A DNA stretch of 64,000 nucleotides from UPXZ01 sp964568675 (lineage in GTDB: Bacteria; Bacteroidota; Bacteroidia; Bacteroidales; Paludibacteraceae), in the NCBI GenBank assembly GCA_964568675.1, contig CAZMQV010000008.1, forward strand, positions 1-64,000. The letters run 5' to 3'. Shown one piece after another: positions 25,555-35,480 of this stretch. Below the pieces are notes generated by a model. The model worked only from the letters and a program-made list of their open reading frames with translations, searched no databases and had not been told where the DNA came from. Every line of letters begins with the position of its first letter. The first letter of the stretch is position 1. The translations under genes and the position numbers were made by a program.

Positions 25555-27867
25555 ATGAGAAAAACATTATTTGGACAAGTGATTGTCGCCGTTTTAATAT
25601 TTTCGTTATATTCTTGTACATCAGGAAAAGTCGATAAAATAGATCAAGAAGCAAAAAAAATTGTATCGAAAATGACCCTTGAAGAGAAAGTGGGTCAGAT
25701 GGCACAAGTAACTCTCGACGTGATTGGTAAGGGTGAAAGTGTGTACAATAGTAATGAACCTTTTGTAATTGACACTGTTCGATTACGCGATGTTTTGGTG
25801 AATTACCACGTTGGCTCAATACTCAACACAACCAACAATTACGCTTTGACACCTGCGAAATGGAATGAAATAATTTCGTATATTCAAAAGGTGGCGATGG
25901 AAGAGACGCGCATGAAAATCCCGGTGGTATATGGCATCGATGCCATACATGGAGTAACCTATACCGATGGCGCAATCATGTTTCCTCAACAAATAGCGCT
26001 TGCCGCCAGTTTTAATCCGGTACACGCATATAATACGGCTTACGTTACTGCTTATGAAACACGTGCGAGCAGCATCCCGTGGAATTTTTCACCGGTATTG
26101 GACTTGGGCGCCGACCCACGTTTTTCTCGCATGTTCGAAGGTTTTGGCGAAGACCCTTATCTGGGTGAAGTGATGGGTTTGGAGATGATTAAAGGATACG
26201 AAGGTACTACCGACAGTGTGTCGAGTCCGATAAAAGTAGCTACCAGTTTGAAACATTTTATGGGATATTCGGTAGCGACCTCCGGCAAGGACCGAACACC
26301 TGCTTATATCCCTGAGCACATTCTTCGTGAGTATCATTTACCGGCTTTCAAAGCGGCAATTGAGGCTGGTGCGGAGTCGGTTATGATTAATTCCGGCATC
26401 ATTAATGGTGTGTCGGTTCACGCCAATTATGACTTGCTAACCAAATTGTTGAAAGAAGAACTGAAATTTGATGGTGTGGTTGTCTCCGATTGGATGGATA
26501 TAATCAATCTTCACACGCGTGATAAAATAGCTGAAGACAACAAAGAAGCAATTAAATTGGCTGTAAATGCAGGAGTTGACATGTCCATGATACCCTACGA
26601 TTACGAAAACTTTTGTAATGATTTGGTGGCATTGGTTAAGTCGGGTGATGTGAAAGAGAGTCGGGTGGACGATGCCGCGACACGAATTATCAAAATGAAA
26701 TTGAAGTTGGGACTTTGGGAAAAACCCATAACTGACATCAAAGACTATCCCGATTTTGGCTCCGAAAAATTTGCAAAAATGTCGTACGATGCGGCGGCTG
26801 AAGCAATCACTTTGCTCAAAAATCAAGATGATGTCTTGCCGTTGTCCAAAAAATCTCGCGTGCTTGTGTGTGGTCCAAACGCGAATAGTATGCGCACTTT
26901 GAATGGTGGGTGGTCATATTCTTGGCAAGGCGAAAAGACTGACCGATATACCGAGAAATTTAATACAATTTTAGAGGCGATTCAACTTGAAATAGGTGCC
27001 AATAATGTGAAATACGTGCCCGGAGTGAGCTATGTGGCTGATGGGAAATACTTTGAAGATAAAGAAGACCAATTTTCACAAGCGTTGTCGGCTGCGAAAG
27101 GGGTTGATGTAGTGATACTTTGTGTGGGCGAAAATTCTTATACTGAAAAGCCGGGAGATTTGAACGATTTGTCTTTAAGTGATAATCAACTAAAATTGGC
27201 GAAAGAATTGGCGAAAACAGGGAAACCGATAGTCATGGTGTTAAACGAAGGCAGACCTCGTACAATCAGTTCGGTAGAACCTCAGATGAAAGCAATCGTT
27301 CAAACTTATTTGCCGAGTAATTATGGCGGCAACGCATTGGCAGACATAATTTTTGGGGATATAAATCCTTCCGGTAAGTTGCCTTATACGTATCCCGCAT
27401 TTTCAAATTCGCTGACTACATACTACCACAAACCATCTGAAGAACAAAAACGGGCTGAAGGCGCCTATATATATGAGTCGGATTACAACCCGCAGTTTGA
27501 ATTTGGATTTGGACTAAGTTATACCACTTTCGAATACAGCGATATGCAGGTGTCAAAAACAGATTTCACCGACAAGGATGTTCTTAAGGTTTCGGTAAAA
27601 GTGAAAAATAGCGGAAAACGTGTGGGAAAAGAAGTGGTAATGCTCTATTCGACCGATTTGTATGCCTCTATCACTCCGGATATGAAGCGCTTACGCAGAT
27701 TTGATAAAATCGAATTGCAACCCGGAGAAACTAAGACGGTAAGTTTTGAAATCACACCCCGTGATTTGGCATTTGTCAATATAAATAATCAGTGGGTTAC
27801 AGAGCCGGGCGAGTTTGTCTTGACCATAGGAAATCAGAAAACCAAAGTGAAATATACATCGAAATAA
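25555..27867 (+). CDS. GH3 beta-glucosidase lipoprotein (BglX-like)
   Basis: The 770-residue enzyme removes glucose from the non-reducing end of beta-glucan oligosaccharides, probably in the periplasm. A lipoprotein signal (LYSC) is followed by the GH3 barrel with YGIDAIHG, FSPVLDLGADPRFSR and CLKHF-like SLKHFMGY. The nucleophile Asp312 is in VVVSDWMDI. The second alpha/beta domain starts at about 420 (AITLLKNQ) and includes PSGKLPYTYP. A fibronectin-III-like end (about 670-770) follows FGFGLSYTTFEY. That is the complete BglX layout. It heads an operon with susC after 28 bases, directly behind the best promoter of the locus. Confidence 0.93.
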   Translation: MRKTLFGQVIVAVLIFSLYSCTSGKVDKIDQEAKKIVSKMTLEEKVGQMAQVTLDVIGKGESVYNSNEPFVIDTVRLRDVLVNYHVGSILNTTNNYALTPAKWNEIISYIQKVAMEETRMKIPVVYGIDAIHGVTYTDGAIMFPQQIALAASFNPVHAYNTAYVTAYETRASSIPWNFSPVLDLGADPRFSRMFEGFGEDPYLGEVMGLEMIKGYEGTTDSVSSPIKVATSLKHFMGYSVATSGKDRTPAYIPEHILREYHLPAFKAAIEAGAESVMINSGIINGVSVHANYDLLTKLLKEELKFDGVVVSDWMDIINLHTRDKIAEDNKEAIKLAVNAGVDMSMIPYDYENFCNDLVALVKSGDVKESRVDDAATRIIKMKLKLGLWEKPITDIKDYPDFGSEKFAKMSYDAAAEAITLLKNQDDVLPLSKKSRVLVCGPNANSMRTLNGGWSYSWQGEKTDRYTEKFNTILEAIQLEIGANNVKYVPGVSYVADGKYFEDKEDQFSQALSAAKGVDVVILCVGENSYTEKPGDLNDLSLSDNQLKLAKELAKTGKPIVMVLNEGRPRTISSVEPQMKAIVQTYLPSNYGGNALADIIFGDINPSGKLPYTYPAFSNSLTTYYHKPSEEQKRAEGAYIYESDYNPQFEFGFGLSYTTFEYSDMQVSKTDFTDKDVLKVSVKVKNSGKRVGKEVVMLYSTDLYASITPDMKRLRRFDKIELQPGETKTVSFEITPRDLAFVNINNQWVTEPGEFVLTIGNQKTKVKYTSK

Positions 27868-27895
27868 TAACCAAATAATTAATAATCAATAATCA

Positions 27896-30800
27896 ATGAA
27901 AAGCAAAGATGAAAATCAAAATCAGGTGAAGACTTATAACCTGAGCCATCGGTGGATTCGTTTTACGATGATATTGCTACTCACTATTCCTTTTAGTGTG
28001 TTTGCTCAAAAGTCAGTTGTGAATGGCACCGTTGTTTATAGTGATAACGAACCAATTATTGGAGCCAAAATTCAAGTGAAAGCAGCTTCGACTGCAACAG
28101 TAACTGATTTTAATGGGAAATTCTCTATTGAAGCTGCAACAAAGGACGTGTTAGTGGTGAGCTATGTGGGTATGGCCACCAAAGAAGTTGTGCTTACCGG
28201 AGCTAACAATCTAACCATTGTACTCGAAGATGATACCAAAGCGCTCGAAGAAGTAGTAGTTATTGGGTATGGAACTGTTAAGAAAAAAGATGTTACTACG
28301 GCAATAACCACCGTATCGACAAAAGATTTGGATCAGCGCCCAATTGTGTCGGCCGATCAAGCTTTGCAAGGAAAAGCAGCTGGGGTTTCGGTGATAAAAC
28401 CCAATGGCTTGCCGGGCGAAGGTATGGTAGTCCGTGTGCGGGGAACTACATCCATGAACTCGAGCAACGATCCTCTCTATGTGGTGGATGGAGTAACCCT
28501 GGATAATATCTCTTTCTTGTCGGCAAACGATATCGAAAGCATGCAAGTACTCAAAGACGCCTCGTCGGCTGCAATTTACGGCTCGAGGGCAGCTAATGGA
28601 GTTATCCTGATTACAACTAAAAACGGAATAAAAGGAAATCCGAAAATAGCGATGAATGCTTATACAGGAATAACTTCGTTGACCAAAAGAATTGAATCGC
28701 TTAACGTTGTGCAATACCGTGAATTGCTCGAAGATATGGGTTCGACCACCGCATTACCTGCCGAGCTGAAGGATAAGACCGATTGGTACAAAGAGACATT
28801 TCAAAATGCGGTAACACAAAATTATCAGGTATCTGTATCCAATGCGACCGATAAACTAAATTATTACGTATCTGGAGGCTATACCGGTGAACAAGGAATA
28901 ATAAAAGTAGCCTTTTTCGAACGATTTAACTTTCGCACTAATGTCGAAAATCAGATACGTCCGTGGCTAAAAATAGGAGCAAATGTCTCTTATTCCGATT
29001 ATAAAAACAATGGAATCGTAAGTGGTCTTGGTGCGAATCGTGCTGGCGTGGTGCTATCGGTAATCAACACACCTACCTATGCCCCTATCTGGGACGAAAG
29101 TAAAACGAATCAGTTTTATGATAACTTCTATGGAGTGAATATTACATCGCCTGTTGAAAATATGTCGCGAACCGAAGATAATAAATCGATAAACAATCGT
29201 TTGATAAGTACCGGGAGCGCAGAAATTAAATTTTTGTCTAACCTAAAACTTCGTTCGTCAGTAACATTAGATAGACGTTATAACAACTATACTAGTTTTT
29301 TAGATCCGATAAAAACCGGGTATGGGAGAACGCAAGGCGGTGTGTCAACCGACGATCGGTCGCTCAGTACAACAATGATTTTTGACAATATCCTAAGCTA
29401 CAACAAAGCATTTGGTGCTCACGCGTTCGACTTTATGGGTGGCACATCTTCTACTACATCCAATTACAACACATCCTATGTAAGCTCACAGTATTTCCAT
29501 GATGGCAGCATAACTACAGTGAATGCCGGAAATAAAGTGTCGCAGGGTAGTGGCACATACGAAACTGCCTGGGGAATGATGTCCTACGTCGGACGTTTAG
29601 CGTATAATTATGACAGCAAATATCTCGCTACGGTAAACATGCGTATTGATGGTTCGTCAAAATTAAATCCAAATCATCGCTGGGGTTACTTCCCATCGGC
29701 ATCAGCCGCATGGCGAATCTCTTCTGAAAATTTTATGAAAGATATTAGTTGGATTGATGATATGAAAATTCGTGGAGGTTGGGGGCAAACCGGTAATCAG
29801 GCAGGCTTAAGTGATTACAGTTACCTGCAACGCTTTGTTATCAATCGCCAAAACTGGTGGGAAGAGGGTAAATCGACTGCCAGACCCATCATCACAATGA
29901 ATGAGCTGCGAAACTCTGACCTTACATGGGAAACTACTACACAAACAAACTTTGGAGTTGACCTTACGGTGCTTAAAAACCGACTTACATTTGCTTTGGA
30001 TTATTATTCGAAACTCACCACCGATATGTTGATGTATGTGACACTTCCGGCTGGTGCTTCTACTGCGTCTTCCATCACTCGGAATGAAGGAGAAATGTCC
30101 AACAAAGGATTTGAATTTAGTATCAACTCGAGGAATATTGATAAGGAAAATTTCAAATGGACAACCGATTTCAATATATCGACAAATAAAAACAAACTCA
30201 CGAAGCTGGTGTTGTCGCAGGTGTATTATGCGGCAAAGACAAGTGAGAATATTACCGAGTTCGTGGTTCGAAATGAACCCGGACGCTCTTTGGGTGGTTT
30301 TTATGGCTATATCAGCGATGGAGTTGATAGCGAAACCGGTGAACTGATGTATCGAGATTTGGATGGAAACGGCTCCATTACTACCTCCGATAAAACTTAT
30401 ATTGGCGACCCAAATCCCGATTTTACTTTTGGTATGACCAATATCTTTACCTACAAAAATTTTGATTTAAGTGTGTTGTTGCAAGGATCTTATGGCAATG
30501 AAATCTACAATGCTTCCCGTATGGAGACAGAAGGGATGTATGACGCGAAAAACCAATCGGTGCGTGTGATTGACCGTTGGCGCAGGCCGGGTATGATTAC
30601 TACAATCCCTAAAGCCGGTTATGACATGAAAGTTTCATCTTATTATATAGAAGATGGAAGTTTTCTTCGGGTGAAAGATGTAACCCTTTCATACAATGCG
30701 TCTGTGTCTAAACTTAAAAAAATAGGGGTTACACGTATTCAGCCTTATTTTACTGCAAGCAATTTGTTTACATTTACCAAGTATCTTGGCTTTGACCCCG

Positions 30801-30901
30801 AAGTGAATCAATGGGGGAATAGTGGCACGGTGCAAGGTATTGACTGGGGTACCTATCCGCAGACCCGAACATTTATCGTAGGACTTAATATAGAATTTTA
30901 A
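27896..30901 (+). CDS. SusC/RagA-type TonB-dependent outer membrane transporter (PUL1)
   Basis: The 1001-residue barrel imports oligosaccharides through the outer membrane using TonB energy. After the signal (about 20-41, ending VFAQ) comes a carboxypeptidase-regulatory-like domain (VNGTVVYSDNEPIIGAKI...). A TonB box-like segment LEEVVVIGYGT is followed by the plug (IVSADQALQGKAAGVSV, VRVRGTTSMN, LYVVDGV, SSAAIYGSRAANGVILI). The barrel ends in an aromatic strand (TFIVGLNIEF). The N-terminus is unusually long and charged before the signal core. It is paired with a SusD 12 bases downstream. Confidence 0.94.
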   Translation: MKSKDENQNQVKTYNLSHRWIRFTMILLLTIPFSVFAQKSVVNGTVVYSDNEPIIGAKIQVKAASTATVTDFNGKFSIEAATKDVLVVSYVGMATKEVVLTGANNLTIVLEDDTKALEEVVVIGYGTVKKKDVTTAITTVSTKDLDQRPIVSADQALQGKAAGVSVIKPNGLPGEGMVVRVRGTTSMNSSNDPLYVVDGVTLDNISFLSANDIESMQVLKDASSAAIYGSRAANGVILITTKNGIKGNPKIAMNAYTGITSLTKRIESLNVVQYRELLEDMGSTTALPAELKDKTDWYKETFQNAVTQNYQVSVSNATDKLNYYVSGGYTGEQGIIKVAFFERFNFRTNVENQIRPWLKIGANVSYSDYKNNGIVSGLGANRAGVVLSVINTPTYAPIWDESKTNQFYDNFYGVNITSPVENMSRTEDNKSINNRLISTGSAEIKFLSNLKLRSSVTLDRRYNNYTSFLDPIKTGYGRTQGGVSTDDRSLSTTMIFDNILSYNKAFGAHAFDFMGGTSSTTSNYNTSYVSSQYFHDGSITTVNAGNKVSQGSGTYETAWGMMSYVGRLAYNYDSKYLATVNMRIDGSSKLNPNHRWGYFPSASAAWRISSENFMKDISWIDDMKIRGGWGQTGNQAGLSDYSYLQRFVINRQNWWEEGKSTARPIITMNELRNSDLTWETTTQTNFGVDLTVLKNRLTFALDYYSKLTTDMLMYVTLPAGASTASSITRNEGEMSNKGFEFSINSRNIDKENFKWTTDFNISTNKNKLTKLVLSQVYYAAKTSENITEFVVRNEPGRSLGGFYGYISDGVDSETGELMYRDLDGNGSITTSDKTYIGDPNPDFTFGMTNIFTYKNFDLSVLLQGSYGNEIYNASRMETEGMYDAKNQSVRVIDRWRRPGMITTIPKAGYDMKVSSYYIEDGSFLRVKDVTLSYNASVSKLKKIGVTRIQPYFTASNLFTFTKYLGFDPEVNQWGNSGTVQGIDWGTYPQTRTFIVGLNIEF

Positions 30902-30913
30902 AAGAGTATTCCA

Positions 30914-32440
30914 ATGAAAACAAAATATATATCAAAATTAATAGTGATAGGAGCACTTTCGACAATTGGTTTTTCTGCATGTACGCTCGACTATGACCCT
31001 ATTTCGGAGTATTCCGAAAAAAACTTCGGACAAAGCTCCGGTTCCGACTCCATAAAATACAAGACAAGAGCCGAAATGAACTCGCAGTACCAAGCGCTCT
31101 ACAACAAGTTGCAAAACCAGGAACATTGGTATTTGGATTTAATAATGTTGACCGAAACACGTTCGGATAATTCTTACGGAGGAAGTTCCGGCTCACAAGT
31201 AATACCGGTAGAGGACAACTCGATAGATGGTGGAAATAGTGTGATTGAACGAGATTGGGGGCGCTATTTAGCCGATGTAGCTCAAGCAAATACGGTAATT
31301 GAGAATATCGACAAAGTTCCCGACCCGATGTTGACGGCGTTAGAAAGGAAACAGTGGAAAGCTGAAGCCAAAATTTTCAGATCGCTTGTGTGGTTTGATA
31401 TGGTACGTTTGTGGGGAAATGTGCCGGTTGTAACCAAAGAAGGAAAAGACATTACTGCCGAAAACATAGAAGAGGTATATCCGCTCTATTACCCAAAACA
31501 AACCGAACAATCTGAAGCTTATGCGCAGATGATTCAAGACTTAAATGACGCTATTGTAGATGCTCCGGCAAGCAACGCGACGGATAAGACTAAACTGTCG
31601 AAATCGGTAGCTAAAGCCCTTTTGGCTAAAATATATGCTGAGAAACCGCTTCGGGATTATAACAAGGTTATTCAGTATTGCAATGAGCTGGCCACAGAAG
31701 GATTTAAGTTGAATCCCAATTATTCAGATTTGTATGCGCTTAATTCAGCCAATACCGATCTCAAAAATCGTTCGACAGCCGAGTCGATATTGGAAGTTAA
31801 TTTCTTTGCGGGTGGAGGCAACTGGGTAACTTGGATGTTCGGAAAAGATTTGCTCGATCCGGAATCTAACTTCGCCTGGGCAAAATGGGTTACACCATCG
31901 CGCGATTTAATTGCTGCATTCGAAGCAGAAGGTGATAAAATCCGCTTTGATGAGTCGGTAGTTTATTATCAAGCAACTTGGAGTAATTATTATCCTGCAA
32001 GCAAATATCCATTTATGTATAAAATGCGCTCGGCAGTAAATAGTATAATTAAACTAAAGTATGCCGATATGCTTCTGCTGAAAGCCGAAGCGCTGGCTAA
32101 CTTGGGTGGCGCGTCAAATCTTGATGCTGCTGAAGCAATTGTAAATCAGGTAAGAGCTCGCTCGAAACTTGCCGTATTGCCGACAAGCGCGAAAGCATCG
32201 AAAGAAGCTATGCTCAATGCGGTGTTAAAAGAAAGAAGACTTGAACTGGCTTTCGAGGGGCAACGATGGTTTGATCTCACGCGAAACAATAAAGTTGAAG
32301 AGGTGATGAATACACTTCATTCACGTGATGTAGGAAGACTGCCATTGCGCCGTGTTTACACGGAGTCGTCTTATCTTTTTCCTATCCCGTCAACAGCTAT
32401 CGACCTGAATACAAATTTGGTACAAAACCCGGGTTATTAA
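30914..32440 (+). CDS. SusD/RagB-type glycan-binding lipoprotein (PUL1)
   Basis: The 508-residue surface lipoprotein (GFSACTLDYDP) caps the SusC barrel and delivers glycans to it. It has the helical TPR-like core: NTVIENIDKVPD, EAKIFRSLVWFDMVRLWGNVP, SVAKALLAKIYAEKP and LKYADMLLLKAEALANLG. The family's C-terminal signature is present (VLKERRLELAFEGQRWFDLTR, then YLFPIPSTAIDLN and LVQNPGY). It fits the classical RagB/SusD family, unlike the two SusD-like proteins further on. Confidence 0.94.
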   Translation: MKTKYISKLIVIGALSTIGFSACTLDYDPISEYSEKNFGQSSGSDSIKYKTRAEMNSQYQALYNKLQNQEHWYLDLIMLTETRSDNSYGGSSGSQVIPVEDNSIDGGNSVIERDWGRYLADVAQANTVIENIDKVPDPMLTALERKQWKAEAKIFRSLVWFDMVRLWGNVPVVTKEGKDITAENIEEVYPLYYPKQTEQSEAYAQMIQDLNDAIVDAPASNATDKTKLSKSVAKALLAKIYAEKPLRDYNKVIQYCNELATEGFKLNPNYSDLYALNSANTDLKNRSTAESILEVNFFAGGGNWVTWMFGKDLLDPESNFAWAKWVTPSRDLIAAFEAEGDKIRFDESVVYYQATWSNYYPASKYPFMYKMRSAVNSIIKLKYADMLLLKAEALANLGGASNLDAAEAIVNQVRARSKLAVLPTSAKASKEAMLNAVLKERRLELAFEGQRWFDLTRNNKVEEVMNTLHSRDVGRLPLRRVYTESSYLFPIPSTAIDLNTNLVQNPGY

Positions 32441-32465
32441 TCATTTCTATTAAATAATATATTTT

Positions 32466-33920
32466 ATGAAGAGCATATTCAAACCAATAATACTGACTGG
32501 GCTTATTGCCATTTTGATGGTGGCATGTAAAGAAGAAGAACTGCGTACACATTTCCCGATTTCAATGCCCGTTTTTGAGCAGGCTGTAGTATCTGAACAG
32601 TCAATAACCTATGGTGATTCAATCAGTTTGGCTGTGAAAGTGGCAGATAAACTTACTCCTTTGTCCACTCTGGAAATAAAAATTATAGTCGAAGACGAAC
32701 TTATTGCGAAAGAATCGGTAAGAACTAAAGGAAATAATTCAAGTTTTACTAAGAAATACAATGTGCCTTTTGTAGCAAGAATGCCACAAGGCGCTAAAGT
32801 AGAAGTCCATCTCAGTGCAATAAATGTAGAAGGAACAACTCGCGACACTGTTATTGCCAACACTACAGCAATGCGTCCGGCAATCCCAACACTCTTTTTG
32901 GCAACCGCTACAAAAACTGTGGAATTGAAATTAGTAGATGCGCAAAAGTTTATCTATGAAGCGAATGATTTAAGCCTCGACAATAGTATTTCATTCCGTT
33001 TGGCAACAAAGCTAAATCGTTTTAATAAAATTGACTATACCAACAAAGATAATCTGATTTTTGGTTGGGATAAAGGTTCGCTTAATCTTGTAGATGTGAA
33101 AATGGAGGGATCATTGCCGGTGATTTCGGGCGAAGAAATTAAACTATCAGACCCAAAATTGGTGGGATATAAGAAAATTACGGTAGATTTGTTGAATTTT
33201 ACAGTAAAAGGGGACGGTGATAAGTTGACGCCTGCTACATTGCTTGATATTAGTAAGTTCGGCATTAAGCAATTATCATCTGTTGACCACATGAATGAGG
33301 TTACAAAAGAAGATTGGAAAACTTCGGTAATGTATCTTGGGCAAGGCACCGAAATGGAGATTTTGGGAATCGCAAATGTAGCCAACAGCATGGATCCAAC
33401 TTTCTTCGAACCGACAACCGGAAATAAAGTGAAATTCTTGGGTTTAACCGGCATCTACACAGTATATTATCTTCCCCGACTCGATTATGTATTTGTAGAA
33501 CAACCCAATGCTGTTTTCCCGGATGCCTTGTGGCTTGTAGGGGTAGGTATGGGGCCTGCGCGCTCACCGGGAGTGAAAACCTCATCGTGGAATTGGAACT
33601 CGCCACTCGAATATCGTTTCTGCCGAAAAGTATCTGATGGTGTGTTTGAAACAATATTTTTTGCTGAACACGAAGTTGACCCCGCTGCCAGCGAACCGTG
33701 GAGATTGACATTTGGAGTTAAATTCATGCATCAACGCACTTGGGGTAATGAAGAAAGCTCAGATAATTATACAAAACCGGCAAATGGATTCTTGTTCTCG
33801 CCATCGCCCAATGATAAAGGAAACTTTAATGGAACTGCGGCATTTGCAGATCAGCCCGGTATTTACCGATTTGTAATTGATATGAATAAGAAAACAACCT
33901 CTTTTGATAAAGTCAAATAA
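32466..33920 (+). CDS. Putative surface glycan-binding lipoprotein (SusE/F position)
   Basis: The 484-residue lipoprotein (signal ending VACKEEE) sits right after SusD, the usual place for a surface glycan-binding protein. The N-terminal half is made of immunoglobulin-like beta domains (PVFEQAVVSEQSITYGDSI..., VEVHLSAINVEGTTRDT). The C-terminal part (about 350-484) has a SusE/F-like look: LDYVFVEQPNAVFPDALWLVGVG, CRKVSDGVFETIFFAEHE, IYRFVIDMNKKTTSF. Aromatic residues here probably bind sugar. No catalytic motif is seen. A hairpin lies between this gene and the first GH30 gene. Confidence 0.78.
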   Translation: MKSIFKPIILTGLIAILMVACKEEELRTHFPISMPVFEQAVVSEQSITYGDSISLAVKVADKLTPLSTLEIKIIVEDELIAKESVRTKGNNSSFTKKYNVPFVARMPQGAKVEVHLSAINVEGTTRDTVIANTTAMRPAIPTLFLATATKTVELKLVDAQKFIYEANDLSLDNSISFRLATKLNRFNKIDYTNKDNLIFGWDKGSLNLVDVKMEGSLPVISGEEIKLSDPKLVGYKKITVDLLNFTVKGDGDKLTPATLLDISKFGIKQLSSVDHMNEVTKEDWKTSVMYLGQGTEMEILGIANVANSMDPTFFEPTTGNKVKFLGLTGIYTVYYLPRLDYVFVEQPNAVFPDALWLVGVGMGPARSPGVKTSSWNWNSPLEYRFCRKVSDGVFETIFFAEHEVDPAASEPWRLTFGVKFMHQRTWGNEESSDNYTKPANGFLFSPSPNDKGNFNGTAAFADQPGIYRFVIDMNKKTTSFDKVK

Positions 33921-33927
33921 ATAATTG

Positions 33928-33963
33928 GACTGTCTTGGGATTAATTCCCGAGACAGTCTTTTG
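33928..33963 (+). terminator. Hairpin with T tract inside PUL1 (before the GH30 genes)
   Basis: GACTGTCTTGGGA pairs with TCCCGAGACAGTC (one G-T pair) around a 5-base loop, then four T. It lies in the 48-base gap between two same-strand PUL genes and probably lowers expression of the GH30 genes rather than ending all transcription. Confidence 0.7.
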
Positions 33964-33968
33964 CTAAG

Positions 33969-35417
33969 ATGAAATTTCTAATACAAAAAATTGCGTTGTC
34001 GTTGGTAACGATATTGGTTTTTCTGGCATGTAAACACACGTCAAAAGATGAGCCGAACCCTCCCACGCCTACAACAGATACCATTGGCGATGTCAGTTTG
34101 TGGCTCACTACCGGCAATGAGGTGCATTTGATAAAACGCCAACCGGCGTTGAAATTTTCGAAAGAACTTGGCGATTTCACAATCGTGCTTGATTCTACCG
34201 AAACATTTCAGCACATGGATGGCTTTGGCGCGGCTTTAACAGGCTCGTCGGCATTTCTACTCCAACAAATGAATGCCTCAAACAGACAAAAATTACTTGA
34301 AGATTTGTTTGATCCAATAAAAGGTATCGGCATCAATTATCTAAGATTAACCATTGGCTCATCCGATTTTTCAATTGGTACGTATAGTTATTGCGATAAT
34401 CCAGGTATAAGTAATTTTGAAATACCAGATAGGGATAAAACGGATCTGTTGCCCACACTACACGAAATTTTAAAAATAAATCCCGAAATAAAAATCCTCG
34501 CAAGTCCTTGGAGCGCTCCGGCTTGGATGAAATTGAATAACAATATGAATGGCGGTAGCTTGAAAGGGCGGGAAGTCTATGCGGATTTTGCAGAATATTT
34601 TGTGAAATATGTGAAGGCATTCAAAGCGGAAGGTATTGCTATAGATGCTATCACGCTTCAAAATGAGCCGATGCACGAAACCAATGGTTACCCCACTATG
34701 AAAATGTTGTGGACCGAACAAAATGAGATAATTCGTGATTATTTGGGACCTCGCTTTGAAAAAGAGAACATCAAAACGAAAATCATTATTTGGGATCATA
34801 ATTTCGATATGGCGTATTATCCTATGAATATTCTGAATGACCCTGTAACCCGAAAATATGTAGCAGGTACAGGATGGCATGGTTATGGAGGCTCGGCTTC
34901 CGCTATTGATGAAGTGCAGACTAAACATCCGGATAAAGCTGTATATTTTACAGAGCAATCTGGTGGCGGGTGGAATACGGATACGCGTATGGGCAATATG
35001 TTTTGGTATATGAAAGAGTTTTTGATGGCTTCGGTCAATCGGGGATCAAAAAATTTTTTAATGTGGAACTTAGCACTAAATGAAAATAACGGCCCTACTA
35101 CCACCTCCGGCGGATGTCAAAATTGCCGTGGAGTAGTTACTGTGAAAAGAGATGGAACTTATACGCGCAACGAAGAATACTACCTCCTCGGTCATTTTGC
35201 CAAAAATATCCGCTTGGGGGCATTGCGGATTAATAACACCTCTTCAAAATGGCCTGGAGGAGTTACCGTTTCTTCATTTTTGAACTCCGACAATACGAAA
35301 GTTGCTGTGGTGATGAATCGGAGCGGAGCGAAACAGAAATATAGTATTCGCTGCGGAAACCGCAAATTTACTTACGAACAATACGACGAGTCGGTAGTAA
35401 CATTCAAATTCAAATAA
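33969..35417 (+). CDS. GH30 glycosidase lipoprotein A (beta-1,6-glucanase-like)
   Basis: The 482-residue lipoprotein (VFLACKH) has the GH30 barrel plus side beta-domain. The start FQHMDGFGAALTGSSAFLL is the family's entry strand. The acid/base is Glu233 in TLQNEPMH, and the nucleophile is Glu329 in YFTEQSGGGW. ASPWSAPAWMK and NFLMWNLALNENNGP are further family blocks. Subfamily 3 members act on beta-1,6-glucan, and the combination GH30 + GH3 + SusCD + binding protein fits a beta-1,6-glucan locus. The substrate is inferred from context. It is followed after 63 bases by a second GH30. Confidence 0.88.
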   Translation: MKFLIQKIALSLVTILVFLACKHTSKDEPNPPTPTTDTIGDVSLWLTTGNEVHLIKRQPALKFSKELGDFTIVLDSTETFQHMDGFGAALTGSSAFLLQQMNASNRQKLLEDLFDPIKGIGINYLRLTIGSSDFSIGTYSYCDNPGISNFEIPDRDKTDLLPTLHEILKINPEIKILASPWSAPAWMKLNNNMNGGSLKGREVYADFAEYFVKYVKAFKAEGIAIDAITLQNEPMHETNGYPTMKMLWTEQNEIIRDYLGPRFEKENIKTKIIIWDHNFDMAYYPMNILNDPVTRKYVAGTGWHGYGGSASAIDEVQTKHPDKAVYFTEQSGGGWNTDTRMGNMFWYMKEFLMASVNRGSKNFLMWNLALNENNGPTTTSGGCQNCRGVVTVKRDGTYTRNEEYYLLGHFAKNIRLGALRINNTSSKWPGGVTVSSFLNSDNTKVAVVMNRSGAKQKYSIRCGNRKFTYEQYDESVVTFKFK

Positions 35418-35480
35418 TCGGGTAAATCCCGACACATTTACGTTTTTTCTCTAATAATTAATTCTTTAATATAATATACC

